From the NCBI RefSeq assembly GCF_049727805.1, contig NZ_JBCNYA010000003.1, positions 127,574 through 191,573 of the forward strand: DNA of 64,000 nt. The letters are read 5' to 3'. This DNA comes from Frateuria_A sp049727805. Its GTDB lineage: Bacteria > Pseudomonadota > Gammaproteobacteria > Xanthomonadales > Rhodanobacteraceae. A program made the position numbers and the translations under genes. Within the stretch, counting starts at the first letter, position 1; the number at the start of each line of letters is the position of its first letter. Shown piece after piece: positions 54,134 to 62,900 of this stretch. The notes beneath the pieces were generated by a model. The model was not told the DNA's origin. It saw only the letters and a list, made by a program, of their open reading frames with translations, and ran no database searches.

Positions 54134-54526
54134 ATGGCCGCAAGTGAGCCGCATCCCGTTTTGCCGCGCCCGATCACGCGAACGGATTGCGTCCGAGCGA
54201 GCGGGCAAAGCAGGCCACAGGATGCATGCGCCCACCACATCGTCGCGCTCAATGACGACCGGGCAGCACTTTCGCGCCGGCGCCTGTTTGGCTGGCTCAT
54301 TGCCATCAACGATGCCGACAACGGGGTGTTTCTGCCGCGCTACACGTCCCGGCCATTGCCCGCTCACCCTCAGGCCCCACACCACGGGATCGAGTTGCAC
54401 ACTCCCGTGTACCACGCCGCCGTCTACGCAAGGCTGCGCGGCGCGGGTGCCAACGATCCAGCGGCAGGTAGACAGCGCCTTCGTTCCATCCGGCAACAGC
54501 TGCTCGTCGATACCTTCCCTCGCTGA
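54134..54526 (+). CDS. AHH-family nuclease toxin domain (orphan cassette)
   Basis: 130 aa from the ATG at 54134. The motif DACAHHIVALND (AHH at 33-35), then AINDADNGVFLP, APHHGIELHT and VYHAAVYARL, reproduces the AHH family of polymorphic-toxin nucleases, with the later histidines completing the active site. Normally this domain sits at the end of a large secreted protein; here it stands alone without PAAR, RHS or other trafficking parts. The frame is open further upstream, so the start is uncertain, and no Shine-Dalgarno is seen. The Imm11-like gene follows after 11 bp. Confidence 0.72.
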   Translation: MAASEPHPVLPRPITRTDCVRASGQSRPQDACAHHIVALNDDRAALSRRRLFGWLIAINDADNGVFLPRYTSRPLPAHPQAPHHGIELHTPVYHAAVYARLRGAGANDPAAGRQRLRSIRQQLLVDTFPR

Positions 54527-54537
54527 GAAGACAACGG

Positions 54538-55086
54538 ATGGCCATCTGGGAACTGAGGTGCGCGGCGCCCAACGACTTCGCCATGTTGGTGCCGATCGAT
54601 CGCGACGACCTCGAAGAGGACCTATTCGACGCCACGGGCGCGCCCAAGCAATGGGTCGACCGGCCGCGGGTCGCATTCCATGTGGAAAAGCGCCGCAAGG
54701 TGCAGAAGCCGCGTGCCAACGTCAGCCTGCTCGTTCCGGGAGCCTTGGTCCTGGACGAGAAAGCACGGGCCACCCTGGGTGAATTCCTGCTGCGCTTCGG
54801 CCAACTGCTTGAACTCGATTGCGAGGGCGAACCGCGCTGGTTCTACAACGTGACGCGCATGATTGCCTGCGTGGACGCGCGGCGCTCCGAAACCTTCGAA
54901 GACGGCGGCATTGCGCGCGAGGCCTTCGACGAATCCGCCGTTCCCAGCGAGCCTCTCGTGTTCAAGGATCCGCGCACTGCGTCGGTTCGGATGTACGTCA
55001 ACGATGCAGGCAAGGCCGTGATCGAACGCGCGGCCGCAAACGCGGGCTTAACCGGGATTGAGTGTGGGGAGCCTGGGCCGCTGTGA
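54538..55086 (+). CDS. Imm11 (DUF1629)-like immunity protein
   Basis: 182 aa, cytosolic. Pattern of the Imm11/DUF1629 family: opening IWELRCAAPNDF, FDATGAPKQWVDRP, SLLVPGALVLDEKARATLGE, GQLLELDCEGEPRWFYNVTR, CVDARRSETFEDGG and LVFKDPRTASVRMYV. Imm11 proteins commonly follow AHH toxins, and this one starts 11 bp after the AHH gene. It should bind and neutralise that nuclease. Confidence 0.75.
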   Translation: MAIWELRCAAPNDFAMLVPIDRDDLEEDLFDATGAPKQWVDRPRVAFHVEKRRKVQKPRANVSLLVPGALVLDEKARATLGEFLLRFGQLLELDCEGEPRWFYNVTRMIACVDARRSETFEDGGIAREAFDESAVPSEPLVFKDPRTASVRMYVNDAGKAVIERAAANAGLTGIECGEPGPL

Positions 55087-55425
55087 GCCTCTAGAATCGC
55101 GCCTCCGACCAAACCGCATTCGAATGCTTGGCGGATTCACTCCAGCGTGTCGCGCCTCACCGAACGCACCTCTCGGTTGCCGCCCCACCCCGTGTCAGGA
55201 AGGGGCTCTGACCCCGTTAGTTCCGTTAGTTGCGAAGACCCGGCGCTTCGCCGGCACCCGCCCAGCCCACCGCCCACCCAAGCTCACCTCACCCGGTAAG
55301 TGAACCTGACCCCGTTTTGGTTGGTTAGTTACCCTTGAGGTCGGCCACGAAAAGCCCTCGCCCCCCGAGGGAATATGAACCTGACCCCTTTTTCCGTCCC
55401 ACCCACCCCGTCTTGGAGCGCGTAA
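55087..55425. repeat. REP-like cluster after the immunity gene
   Basis: No gene. Several head-like motifs: GGGCTCTGACCCCGTTAG near 55203-55220, AAGTGAACCTGACCCCGTTT at 55298-55317 and TGAACCTGACCCCTTTTT at 55376-55393. They share the core 'TGAACCTGACCCC' or 'CTCTGACC' with relics A and C and look like fragments of REP/RAYT elements. Confidence 0.65.
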
Positions 55426-55560
55426 GGAAAGTGCACTCTGACCTGGGTTTTTCCCAGCGCATGGTCGAAACCACGCTGGGACGGCCCGCCACCTGCCGCG
55501 CGCGCGGCCGACCCGCCAAGCGGGCGAACGGGAGGGGACTTAATTAGCCACGTCCCCTTT
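55426..55560 (+). mobile_element. Internally deleted RAYT/REP element relic C
   Basis: The head GGAAAGTGCACTCTGACCTG (55426-55445) is fused to a frame reading FSQRMVETTLGRPA and RARGRPAKRANGRGLN, the RAYT C-terminus, ending at a TAA (55545-55547). The tail GAGGGGACTTAATTAGCCAC plus GTCCCCTTTTTT follows. The element therefore has both ends and only the last 30 or so codons of its transposase, like a MITE. Its tail overlaps the 3' end of the PD-(D/E)XK-like gene. Confidence 0.72.
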
Positions 55561-56883
55561 TTTCGCTAGGCCAAGTTCGCCGTTCTTGAGGTAATGCCAT
55601 AAGACGGACTCGGGTTGCTGACCGTGGAAGAGGGCCCGGAAGATCACCCCTTCCAGGAGCATCATCTCCCTGCCTTCGAGCGAAAACATCAGACCCTTTC
55701 CCTGGTGAACGACGGGACGGGCACCGGCGACCTTGGCTCGGCCCAACTCCTTCCGTGTCGCGTGACGGACGTCCATGCCCGCCATTTCACACGCTTCGAT
55801 CAGCGCAGGTATTGAGACCGCGATACAGACATTCATGCGCCCGAAAAGTATGTCCATCTTGACATCATCAGCCAGAGTTCTTGAGAACACTGGCGGCGCC
55901 AAGGGGATCTGCATACAGTCCGCCAAGCGAATGATGTGATAGTCCTGCTCCACATCCCCTTGAAGGCTCAGCGCCATGAGGAACATCAGGTGCCCGCGAG
56001 GCGCGATATCGCCTGCGTATGCGCCCAAGAAGATTGGGCCTTGCACGTTATACGCCCAGTTCCTTTCCTTTGCCTGCTCGGTCAGGTCCGCTAACGCCTC
56101 ATCCCACGTTTCGATTGGGAAAAAGGGCTCCGGGATCCTCACCAACTCTCCCGTATCTGGGTCCAGCGCTGAGCCCTGCGACATGACCTCGCTAACGTGG
56201 GTCATCCGCGCCTTCTGGCGCAGGACGCGCCCCATCTGCTTTACGGTCTTGCGGCTCTCGGTCCGCTCGACGACCTCGCGGAATGTTTCGCAGCCAGACG
56301 CCGCGTAGAACATCGCCAAGTCCAGCACGTGCTTGTTGTGCTCACCTTCTTTCACTTCGATGATCGATATACGCCTTTCTGCGGAGACGCTGATGATGTC
56401 ACCCACCTGGACAAAAGATGTGAGATCGGAGATGAGCGGCATGCAGCCGGGGGCCCTCTCCCGAAGTTCCTGACACGCCCGCAGCACCGACGCAAAGTTG
56501 GACGCGGACAAGTCTGGCTGCTTCTGGAACCGATAGATTCTGCGGGCGTAGCAGAGCTGCCCACCCAGCATGGCCCAGGCGATGGTGTCGGCCACTGCAC
56601 GAAATAGCAGCTGCTCAGATACATCCCAGCGCTCGCCGGTGCCAACACGGCCAGCCATCTTCTCTTGGGCCGCAAACATCCCCTCGTGCGCCAGCTCATA
56701 AAACCTGCGCCGAAGCTGCGTGTCTTGCTTGAGCCGGTCGGGAGTTAGCTCACCCCACAGTTCGCGACTGCCTGTACAAGCGAGTTCCACCAACTCGCGG
56801 GCCAAGGGTTCAAGGTCGGGCCGAAGCGTCTTAAGCCTAAGACGCCGTTCAATTTTCTCCGGAATTTTTGGCTCGTCACTCAT
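55540..56883 (-). CDS. PD-(D/E)XK nuclease-like protein, third gene of putative defence operon
   Basis: 447 aa, AAGGAG before the ATG at 56883. No known family, but VQVGDIISVSAERRISIIEV ending in KEG supplies D162 and E176-x-K178, the PD-(D/E)XK nuclease signature. Helical N-terminal region (1-140). It follows the helicase gene by 140 bp on the same strand. The final AKKGDVAN and TAA stop are encoded by the tail of RAYT relic C, so the gene's true end was altered. Nuclease activity is inferred. Confidence 0.68.
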   Translation of the reverse strand: MSDEPKIPEKIERRLRLKTLRPDLEPLARELVELACTGSRELWGELTPDRLKQDTQLRRRFYELAHEGMFAAQEKMAGRVGTGERWDVSEQLLFRAVADTIAWAMLGGQLCYARRIYRFQKQPDLSASNFASVLRACQELRERAPGCMPLISDLTSFVQVGDIISVSAERRISIIEVKEGEHNKHVLDLAMFYAASGCETFREVVERTESRKTVKQMGRVLRQKARMTHVSEVMSQGSALDPDTGELVRIPEPFFPIETWDEALADLTEQAKERNWAYNVQGPIFLGAYAGDIAPRGHLMFLMALSLQGDVEQDYHIIRLADCMQIPLAPPVFSRTLADDVKMDILFGRMNVCIAVSIPALIEACEMAGMDVRHATRKELGRAKVAGARPVVHQGKGLMFSLEGREMMLLEGVIFRALFHGQQPESVLWHYLKNGELGLAKKGDVAN

Positions 56884-57023
56884 GCCGCTCCTTGACTTTG
56901 GGTTGTGGAAGTCAGGCAGCCAACTTGACCAGTTCATCAGACCGACGAACGCGACAGGTGGGACGAAGGAAATTAACCCCAGCTAATTCCCATCGTCACC
57001 TTTGCCCTGACCAACGGCCGCAC

Positions 57024-59153
57024 CTACAACGCCTTCAACGCGGCTTTCGTCAGCAGCTTGGATTTATGTGCTGCCTGCAATGCGTCTGGAATGCGCGAAT
57101 CGCAAACGATGTCCAACGCAGAACTAGCTCGGCTAGCACCGAGATATATCGCAGTCAACTCCCTTAGCTGAGCATATGCACTGCTTGCCCGAGGCAACCC
57201 GGAGACCACCAGCACTACATCCGAAAACTGCGTTCCACCCACAAACTGCCACGATGCAACGACCGCGGCCCTCCGCTGATAGGTAAGAAGCTCCACATCA
57301 TCAAAGCTAGTGAGCCGGACGGCAGCTATGCCGGCCTGTTTGATAGCGGCGAAGATCTGCCGCTCCGTTTCGCTAATGCACACTACGCACAACCTACGGC
57401 CTCTCTCCTTAGACGCAGCAACTTCTTGTGCTTTAGCCACGCAATAGTCGGCGACGCTATCAACACTGGACAGCTGAACCAACCTTGGTTTTCGTGCTTT
57501 CGCTTCCGACTTCGCCACGCGAATTGCTGCCGCATTTAAGGGAAACCGTCCATAGAGGAAGCTAATCAGCTCAAAGAGGCCAGCGCGGAACCTGTGCGTT
57601 TCGCTCAAATACACACTACTTTGAGTTTTAAGCGCTTCCGAACGAGCGTTAACCGCCGAAAACAGCCCCTGAGAGGGATCCTCCACCGACAGGAAAACCA
57701 TGCCAGGTTTAGCGCGCGACAATAGGGAAACCGCTAAACGCTCCTGGGAGTCAAATAGCTGCAATTCATCCACTAATATAAAGTCATATCCGTCAGTTTC
57801 GCGCCTCACATTCCACGTGAATGTCTCGAAGATACGTATGCTATCGAGAACCAGCTGATCGGTTGTAATTACGCCAAGATCTATCAGCTGTTCCAAAAAG
57901 CGCTCGAAAACACGCAAACAAAACTCGCGATCCGCTCTTGTGACAAACGGAGGCATCGTTTGGTCTCGAGCCTCACTCAAGTAATCAGCAACCTTATCAC
58001 TATCTCCCGGCATCACTCCCTGAGGGGAGAGGACACCGATAATTTCTTCGTACAAATCGAGGACTAGCTCGTTTCTGGCATGAGATCCAGATGGAGCATT
58101 TAGGGCCCGCACGATGCCAGGCGACATATCTGACTTAGCAGCAGAACTTAGGCGCGGCTCGACATCTGCAATAAATCGATCAAGTAGTTCAATAACACGG
58201 CGCTGTCCATCCGAACTATCTTCTCCAAGTACAGCACTAGCACCCTGCCCCACGTTACCTGCGTGATATTGAAGTACATATAACAAAGGCAACACGGAGA
58301 TGTTCGCCAATGGCCGACCGTCATTCAGGGACAGAAGGATTCCATCAATACGCTCAGCCATCGCCCAGCTGTGAGTAACGATCAAAATCTTCTTCCGTCC
58401 GCCCACGACGTTCTCATCTCTGGATAGCCGGATTGCACGCATGCATAAGGCCAGTGTCTTTCCGCTTCCCGCAGGGCCTATTACACGCACTGATGAGTTG
58501 AGGGGTGCATCCACGATTTGGAGCTGCTCTGGTTTAAGAAGCGTACGCCAGTAGTCGTAAGAATACCCTTGAACTACTGCTTCACTACCAATAGCCTTGA
58601 GATCAACCTGATCGGAAAAACTTTCTCCCTCGCGCTCCCGCTCTACCTTTGCAGATATGGTCGCGGCCCACTGCATATACTTGGATGAATCAGGAACGGC
58701 GGGAGGTAGCCAATCTTGGAGCAAGATTCGCTTATTCGAGTCTGAAATCTCCAAGAACCGGACGGTGCGGGACGCCCCGTCTATTTCGGCGAGCCAGCGT
58801 TGGTCACCATCATTCTCACCGACGGCGAAGAATGCTAGCCGGTTTTTGTAATGATATTCGGACCAACTGCGCGGAAGATGCACGGGTGGCATTGATGCAG
58901 CTTTAAGCACCCTCGCAATGCGCGCATATACAGTATCGGCATCGCCGTGCAGTTCACTTAGTGCCTTTACGCAAATAACTGCTCGGTATTCATCCGCTCG
59001 CTCGAGGCCAGTTGCATATGCCTTTAGGTCCTCCACCAAAGTTTTGGAGTGCAACCCTGGCAGCGAATCGGACGGAACCTTGGATACGCGCCCATGACGA
59101 CTACTGGCGAGCATATCCGCAGCGGACTCGCTAACCAAAAGATAGTTTTCCAT
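57024..59153 (-). CDS. UvrD/Rep-like superfamily 1 helicase
   Basis: 709 aa. Walker A GPAGSGKT at 226-233, motif II ILVDELQLFD with D462-E463-x-Q, SETHRF near residue 515, and the end motif IYLGASRASSALDIV, with the arginine of motif VI. The first 205 residues form a separate domain without recognised family. Codon use and base composition are visibly AT-richer than most of the window, which points to acquisition by transfer. It starts in a TAATG overlap with the upstream gene, so the two are tightly coupled. Confidence 0.86.
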   Translation of the reverse strand: MENYLLVSESAADMLASSRHGRVSKVPSDSLPGLHSKTLVEDLKAYATGLERADEYRAVICVKALSELHGDADTVYARIARVLKAASMPPVHLPRSWSEYHYKNRLAFFAVGENDGDQRWLAEIDGASRTVRFLEISDSNKRILLQDWLPPAVPDSSKYMQWAATISAKVEREREGESFSDQVDLKAIGSEAVVQGYSYDYWRTLLKPEQLQIVDAPLNSSVRVIGPAGSGKTLALCMRAIRLSRDENVVGGRKKILIVTHSWAMAERIDGILLSLNDGRPLANISVLPLLYVLQYHAGNVGQGASAVLGEDSSDGQRRVIELLDRFIADVEPRLSSAAKSDMSPGIVRALNAPSGSHARNELVLDLYEEIIGVLSPQGVMPGDSDKVADYLSEARDQTMPPFVTRADREFCLRVFERFLEQLIDLGVITTDQLVLDSIRIFETFTWNVRRETDGYDFILVDELQLFDSQERLAVSLLSRAKPGMVFLSVEDPSQGLFSAVNARSEALKTQSSVYLSETHRFRAGLFELISFLYGRFPLNAAAIRVAKSEAKARKPRLVQLSSVDSVADYCVAKAQEVAASKERGRRLCVVCISETERQIFAAIKQAGIAAVRLTSFDDVELLTYQRRAAVVASWQFVGGTQFSDVVLVVSGLPRASSAYAQLRELTAIYLGASRASSALDIVCDSRIPDALQAAHKSKLLTKAALKAL

Positions 59154-59929
59154 TAGCGCACAAACTCCTGAATATCTCTAGTAAGTACCGCAGCGGGCAC
59201 ATCCGGCAGACCGATATCAGCAAACACTTGCCCGAGCATCTGAGTTAAGCGGTAACGAAATGGGGAATTGAGCCTTGCAACTCGAATACCACTTCGTTCC
59301 TGCGCTTCCGATGTCCTGATTGCAATGTCCGATACGCGTGCCTGCCACATCGCTCGCAACCACACCACCGAAACCCTGTCCGGGGTTAGCGGCGGCGCCA
59401 ATAAACGGAGGATGTCCCCCCTAGAATCAATTTGTTTTGCAAAGCGATCCAAGGCTTTCGGCCAGGAAATTCCTGCAGCCGTGAACATCGCACGCAACTT
59501 AGGCACGCAGATCACCCAATCTTCATGCGTGATCGCTTTGGCAGCTGTCTCTACCACTTCGTCACTGATATTCCCCTCACGGACGAGCGCCTTTACCTTT
59601 CCTAGGAAAGCAGGCGTCAGGGGGACATCATCTATAGATAGTTGTCTTTTGCAGTATTGATGAAGAGCGTCTTTGTAATTCTCAAAAGCGTCATACGCCA
59701 AACATTTGCAGATTATCTCTTCGATGGATAACAGGGGAACTAGCGTCACCAACCTTGAGTGCTTACGATTCCCTAGGTCACAATCCGCCGTCACTACAAC
59801 ACCGTAGTAAGCGGGCCTATCTTCTTCTTTAAACCTTATGAGGTCACCTTGTTGAAGCCAATCGCCAGGCGCGACTGATTCATAAAGCGCCCATATGCTA
59901 GTTGGCTCAACTTCTGTAGCGACTGTCAT
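59153..59929 (-). CDS. Unknown protein with TADCDL motif, first gene of putative defence operon
   Basis: 258 aa, GGGAGAGAG ahead of the ATG at 59929. An N-terminal beta-rich part (WLQQGDLIRF, YYGVVVTADCDLGNRKHSRL, VTLVPLLSIEEI) carries TADCDL at 47-52, a compact D-C-D that may bind metal or be catalytic. The rest is helical. No known family. AT-rich like the helicase gene, with which it overlaps by one base (TAATG). Confidence 0.7.
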   Translation of the reverse strand: MTVATEVEPTSIWALYESVAPGDWLQQGDLIRFKEEDRPAYYGVVVTADCDLGNRKHSRLVTLVPLLSIEEIICKCLAYDAFENYKDALHQYCKRQLSIDDVPLTPAFLGKVKALVREGNISDEVVETAAKAITHEDWVICVPKLRAMFTAAGISWPKALDRFAKQIDSRGDILRLLAPPLTPDRVSVVWLRAMWQARVSDIAIRTSEAQERSGIRVARLNSPFRYRLTQMLGQVFADIGLPDVPAAVLTRDIQEFVR

Positions 59930-59997
59930 GCTCTCTCCCTCCCCTCCATCTGCGACGAGCAAGCACTATCGCAAACGCTCCCTTGTCTCGGCGCGAG

Positions 59998-62900
59998 CTA
60001 CATATTCCGCCGATACTCCCCACCCACGTCATACAACGCGTGGCTAATCTGCCCCAACGAGTTGTACTTCACCGCCTCAACCAACTGCTCGAACACATTC
60101 TTCCGCTCCCGCGCCGTCTGCTGCAACCGCTTCAGGCTCTCCGGCGCCAACCCATTCCGCGCCTCCCCAAACGCCCGCACGTTCGCAATCTGCTGCCCTT
60201 TCTCCTCCTCCGTGGAGCGAATGAGCTCGATCTCGGTCGCCACTTCGCCACCATGCTCCTTCGGCAGGAACGTGTTCACCCCGATCAACGGCAGCGACCC
60301 ATCATGCTTCTTGTGCTCGTAATACAGCGACTCTTCCTGGATCTTGCCGCGCTGGTACATCGTGTCCATGGCGCCCAGCACGCCACCGCGCTCGCTGATC
60401 GCCTCGAACTCCTTGTAGACGGCCTCTTCCACCAGGTCGGTCAGCCCCTCGACCACGTAGCTGCCCTGCCAGGGGTTCTCGTTGAAGTTGAGGCCCAGTT
60501 CCTTGTTGATGATCATCTGGATCGCCACGGCGCGGCGCACGGACTCTTCGGTCGGCGTGGTGATGGCTTCGTCGTAGGCGTTGGTGTGCAGGCTGTTGCA
60601 GTTGTCGAAAAGCGCGTAGAGCGCCTGCAGCGTGGTGCGGATGTCGTTGAACTGGATCTCCTGCGCGTGCAGTGACCGGCCGGAGGTCTGGATGTGGTAC
60701 TTCATCATCTGGCTGCGCGCGCTGGCGCCGTAGCGCTCGCGCATGGCGCGAGCCCAGATGCGGCGGGCGACGCGGCCGATGACGGTGTACTCCGGGTCCA
60801 TGCCATTGCTGAAGAAGAAGCTCAGGTTCGGCGCGAAGTCGTCGATGTGCATGCCCCGGGCGAGGTAGTACTCGACGATGGTGAAGCCGTTGGAGAGGGT
60901 GAAGGCGAGCTGGCTGATCGGGTTCGCGCCGGCTTCGGCGATGTGGTAGCCGGAGATGGACACCGAGTAGAAGTTGCGGACCTTGTGGTCGACGAAGTAC
61001 TGCTGGATGTCGCCCATCATGCGCAGGGCGAATTCGGTGGAGAAGATGCAGGTGTTCTGCGCCTGGTCTTCCTTGAGGATGTCGGCCTGCACGGTGCCGC
61101 GCACGGCGGCGAGGGTGTCGGCCTTGATCCTGGCGTAGGTTTCCTCGTCGACGAGCTGGTTGCCGGTGATGCCGAGCAGGCCGAGGCCCAAGCCGTCGTT
61201 GCCCTTCGGTAGATCACCCGAGTAGCGCGGGCGCTCGCGGCCTTCGTAGAGTTTGGCGATCTTCTCTTGCGCCTGGGCCCAGCGGGCTTCGTCGGCCTTG
61301 AGGTGCTTCTCCACGTTCTGGTCGATCGCGGTGTTCATGAACATCGCGAGGATGATCGGCGCCGGGCCGTTGATGGTCATGGACACCGAGGTGGTCGGCG
61401 CGGACAGGTCGAAGCCCGAGTAGAGCTTCTTCATGTCGTCCAGGGTGGCGATGTTGACGCCGGAGTTGCCGATCTTGCCGTAGATGTCCGGGCGCGGGGC
61501 CGGGTCCTCGCCGTACAGGGTGACCGAGTCGAACGCGGTGGACAGGCGCGTGGCGGCGCCGCCCTGGCTCAGGTAGTGGAAGCGGCGGTTGGTGCGCTCC
61601 GGGGTGCCCTCGCCGGCGAACATGCGGGTGGGGTCTTCGCCGGTGCGGCGGTAGGGGTAGACGCCGCCGGTGTAGGGGTAGTGGCCGGGGAGGTTTTCCT
61701 TGCCGAGGAAGAGGAGCTGGTCGCCCCAGTTGTTGGTCTTGGGCGGGGCGACTTTGGGGATCTTCTGGTGGCTCAGGGATTCGCGGTAGTTCTCCACACG
61801 GATGGTCTTGCCGCGGACCTGGTATTCGTTGACGTCCTTGGTGACGGATTCGCGGAGCTTGGGCCAGTCGCGCAGGAGGTGGAGGGACTCGTTGGAGAGT
61901 TCCTTGATCGCTTCGTTGTAGCGCTGGCGGAGGAGCAGGAGGGTGCGGTCTGGGGCAAGGCTTCCCCCATCCGCCCTTCGGGCACCTTCCCCCGCGGGCG
62001 GGGGAAGGATCTGGGCCGGATGTGACGGGTGGAGCTGGGCGTGGTCGTAGACGTCCAACGGGCGCGGGAGGGACTCGTCGCCTAGTTCCTTGAGCGATTC
62101 GTAGTAGTGCTGCGCCTTGCTGGCGGCTTCGGCCTGGCGGGCGATGGAGCCGTTGATGCCCCTGCCCTGCTCGGCGATCTCGGCGAGGTAGCGCACGCGG
62201 CTGCCGGGGATGAGCACGGTGGCGCGCGGTTCCTTGAGCGAGGTGTTCACTTCCGGCGCGAAATCGCAGTGCGGGCTGCCGATGGGCTGGCCGTGTTTGG
62301 CGCTCACCTTTTCCTGCAGCAGGCGGCACAGGTTGGAGAACATCCAGGTCACGCCCGGGTCGTTGAACTGGCTGGCGATGGTCGGGTAGACCGGCACGTC
62401 CTCGTCCTTCAGGGCGAAGGCGGTGCGGTTGCGCTTCCACTGCTTGCGCACGTCGCGCAGGGCGTCTTCGGCGCCGCGCTTGTCGAACTTGTTGAGCACG
62501 ATCAGCTCGGCGAAGTCGATCATGTCGATCTTCTCGAGCTGGCTGGCGGCGCCGTAGTCGGACGTCATCACGTACATCGGGAAGTCGACCAAGTCGACGA
62601 TCTCCGAGTCGCTCTGGCCGATGCCGGCGGTTTCCACGATGACCAGGTCGTAGGGCTGGCTCTTGAGGAAGGCGATGCAGTCCTTGAGCACCTCGTTGGT
62701 GGCCATGTGCTGGCGGCGGGTGGCCATGGAGCGCATGTACACGCGGTGCGAGCGCAGAGAGTTCATGCGGATGCGGTCGCCCAGCAGCGCGCCGCCGGAG
62801 CGACGGCGGGTCGGGTCGACGGCGAGCACGGCGATGCGCATCCCGGGGAAGGCGTGCAGGAAGCGCAGCAGCAGTTCGTCCACCACGGAGGACTTGCCGG

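Noticed and set aside
53571..54526. Single toxin gene joining the papain-like and AHH parts through a frameshift
   Set aside because: The papain-like protein has a complete C-terminus and the AHH part has its own possible start. A fusion is possible but nothing in the sequence requires it.
49945..55560. Intact transposase gene
   Set aside because: Only C-terminal tails and end sequences are present; no HUH motif or catalytic Tyr region was found.
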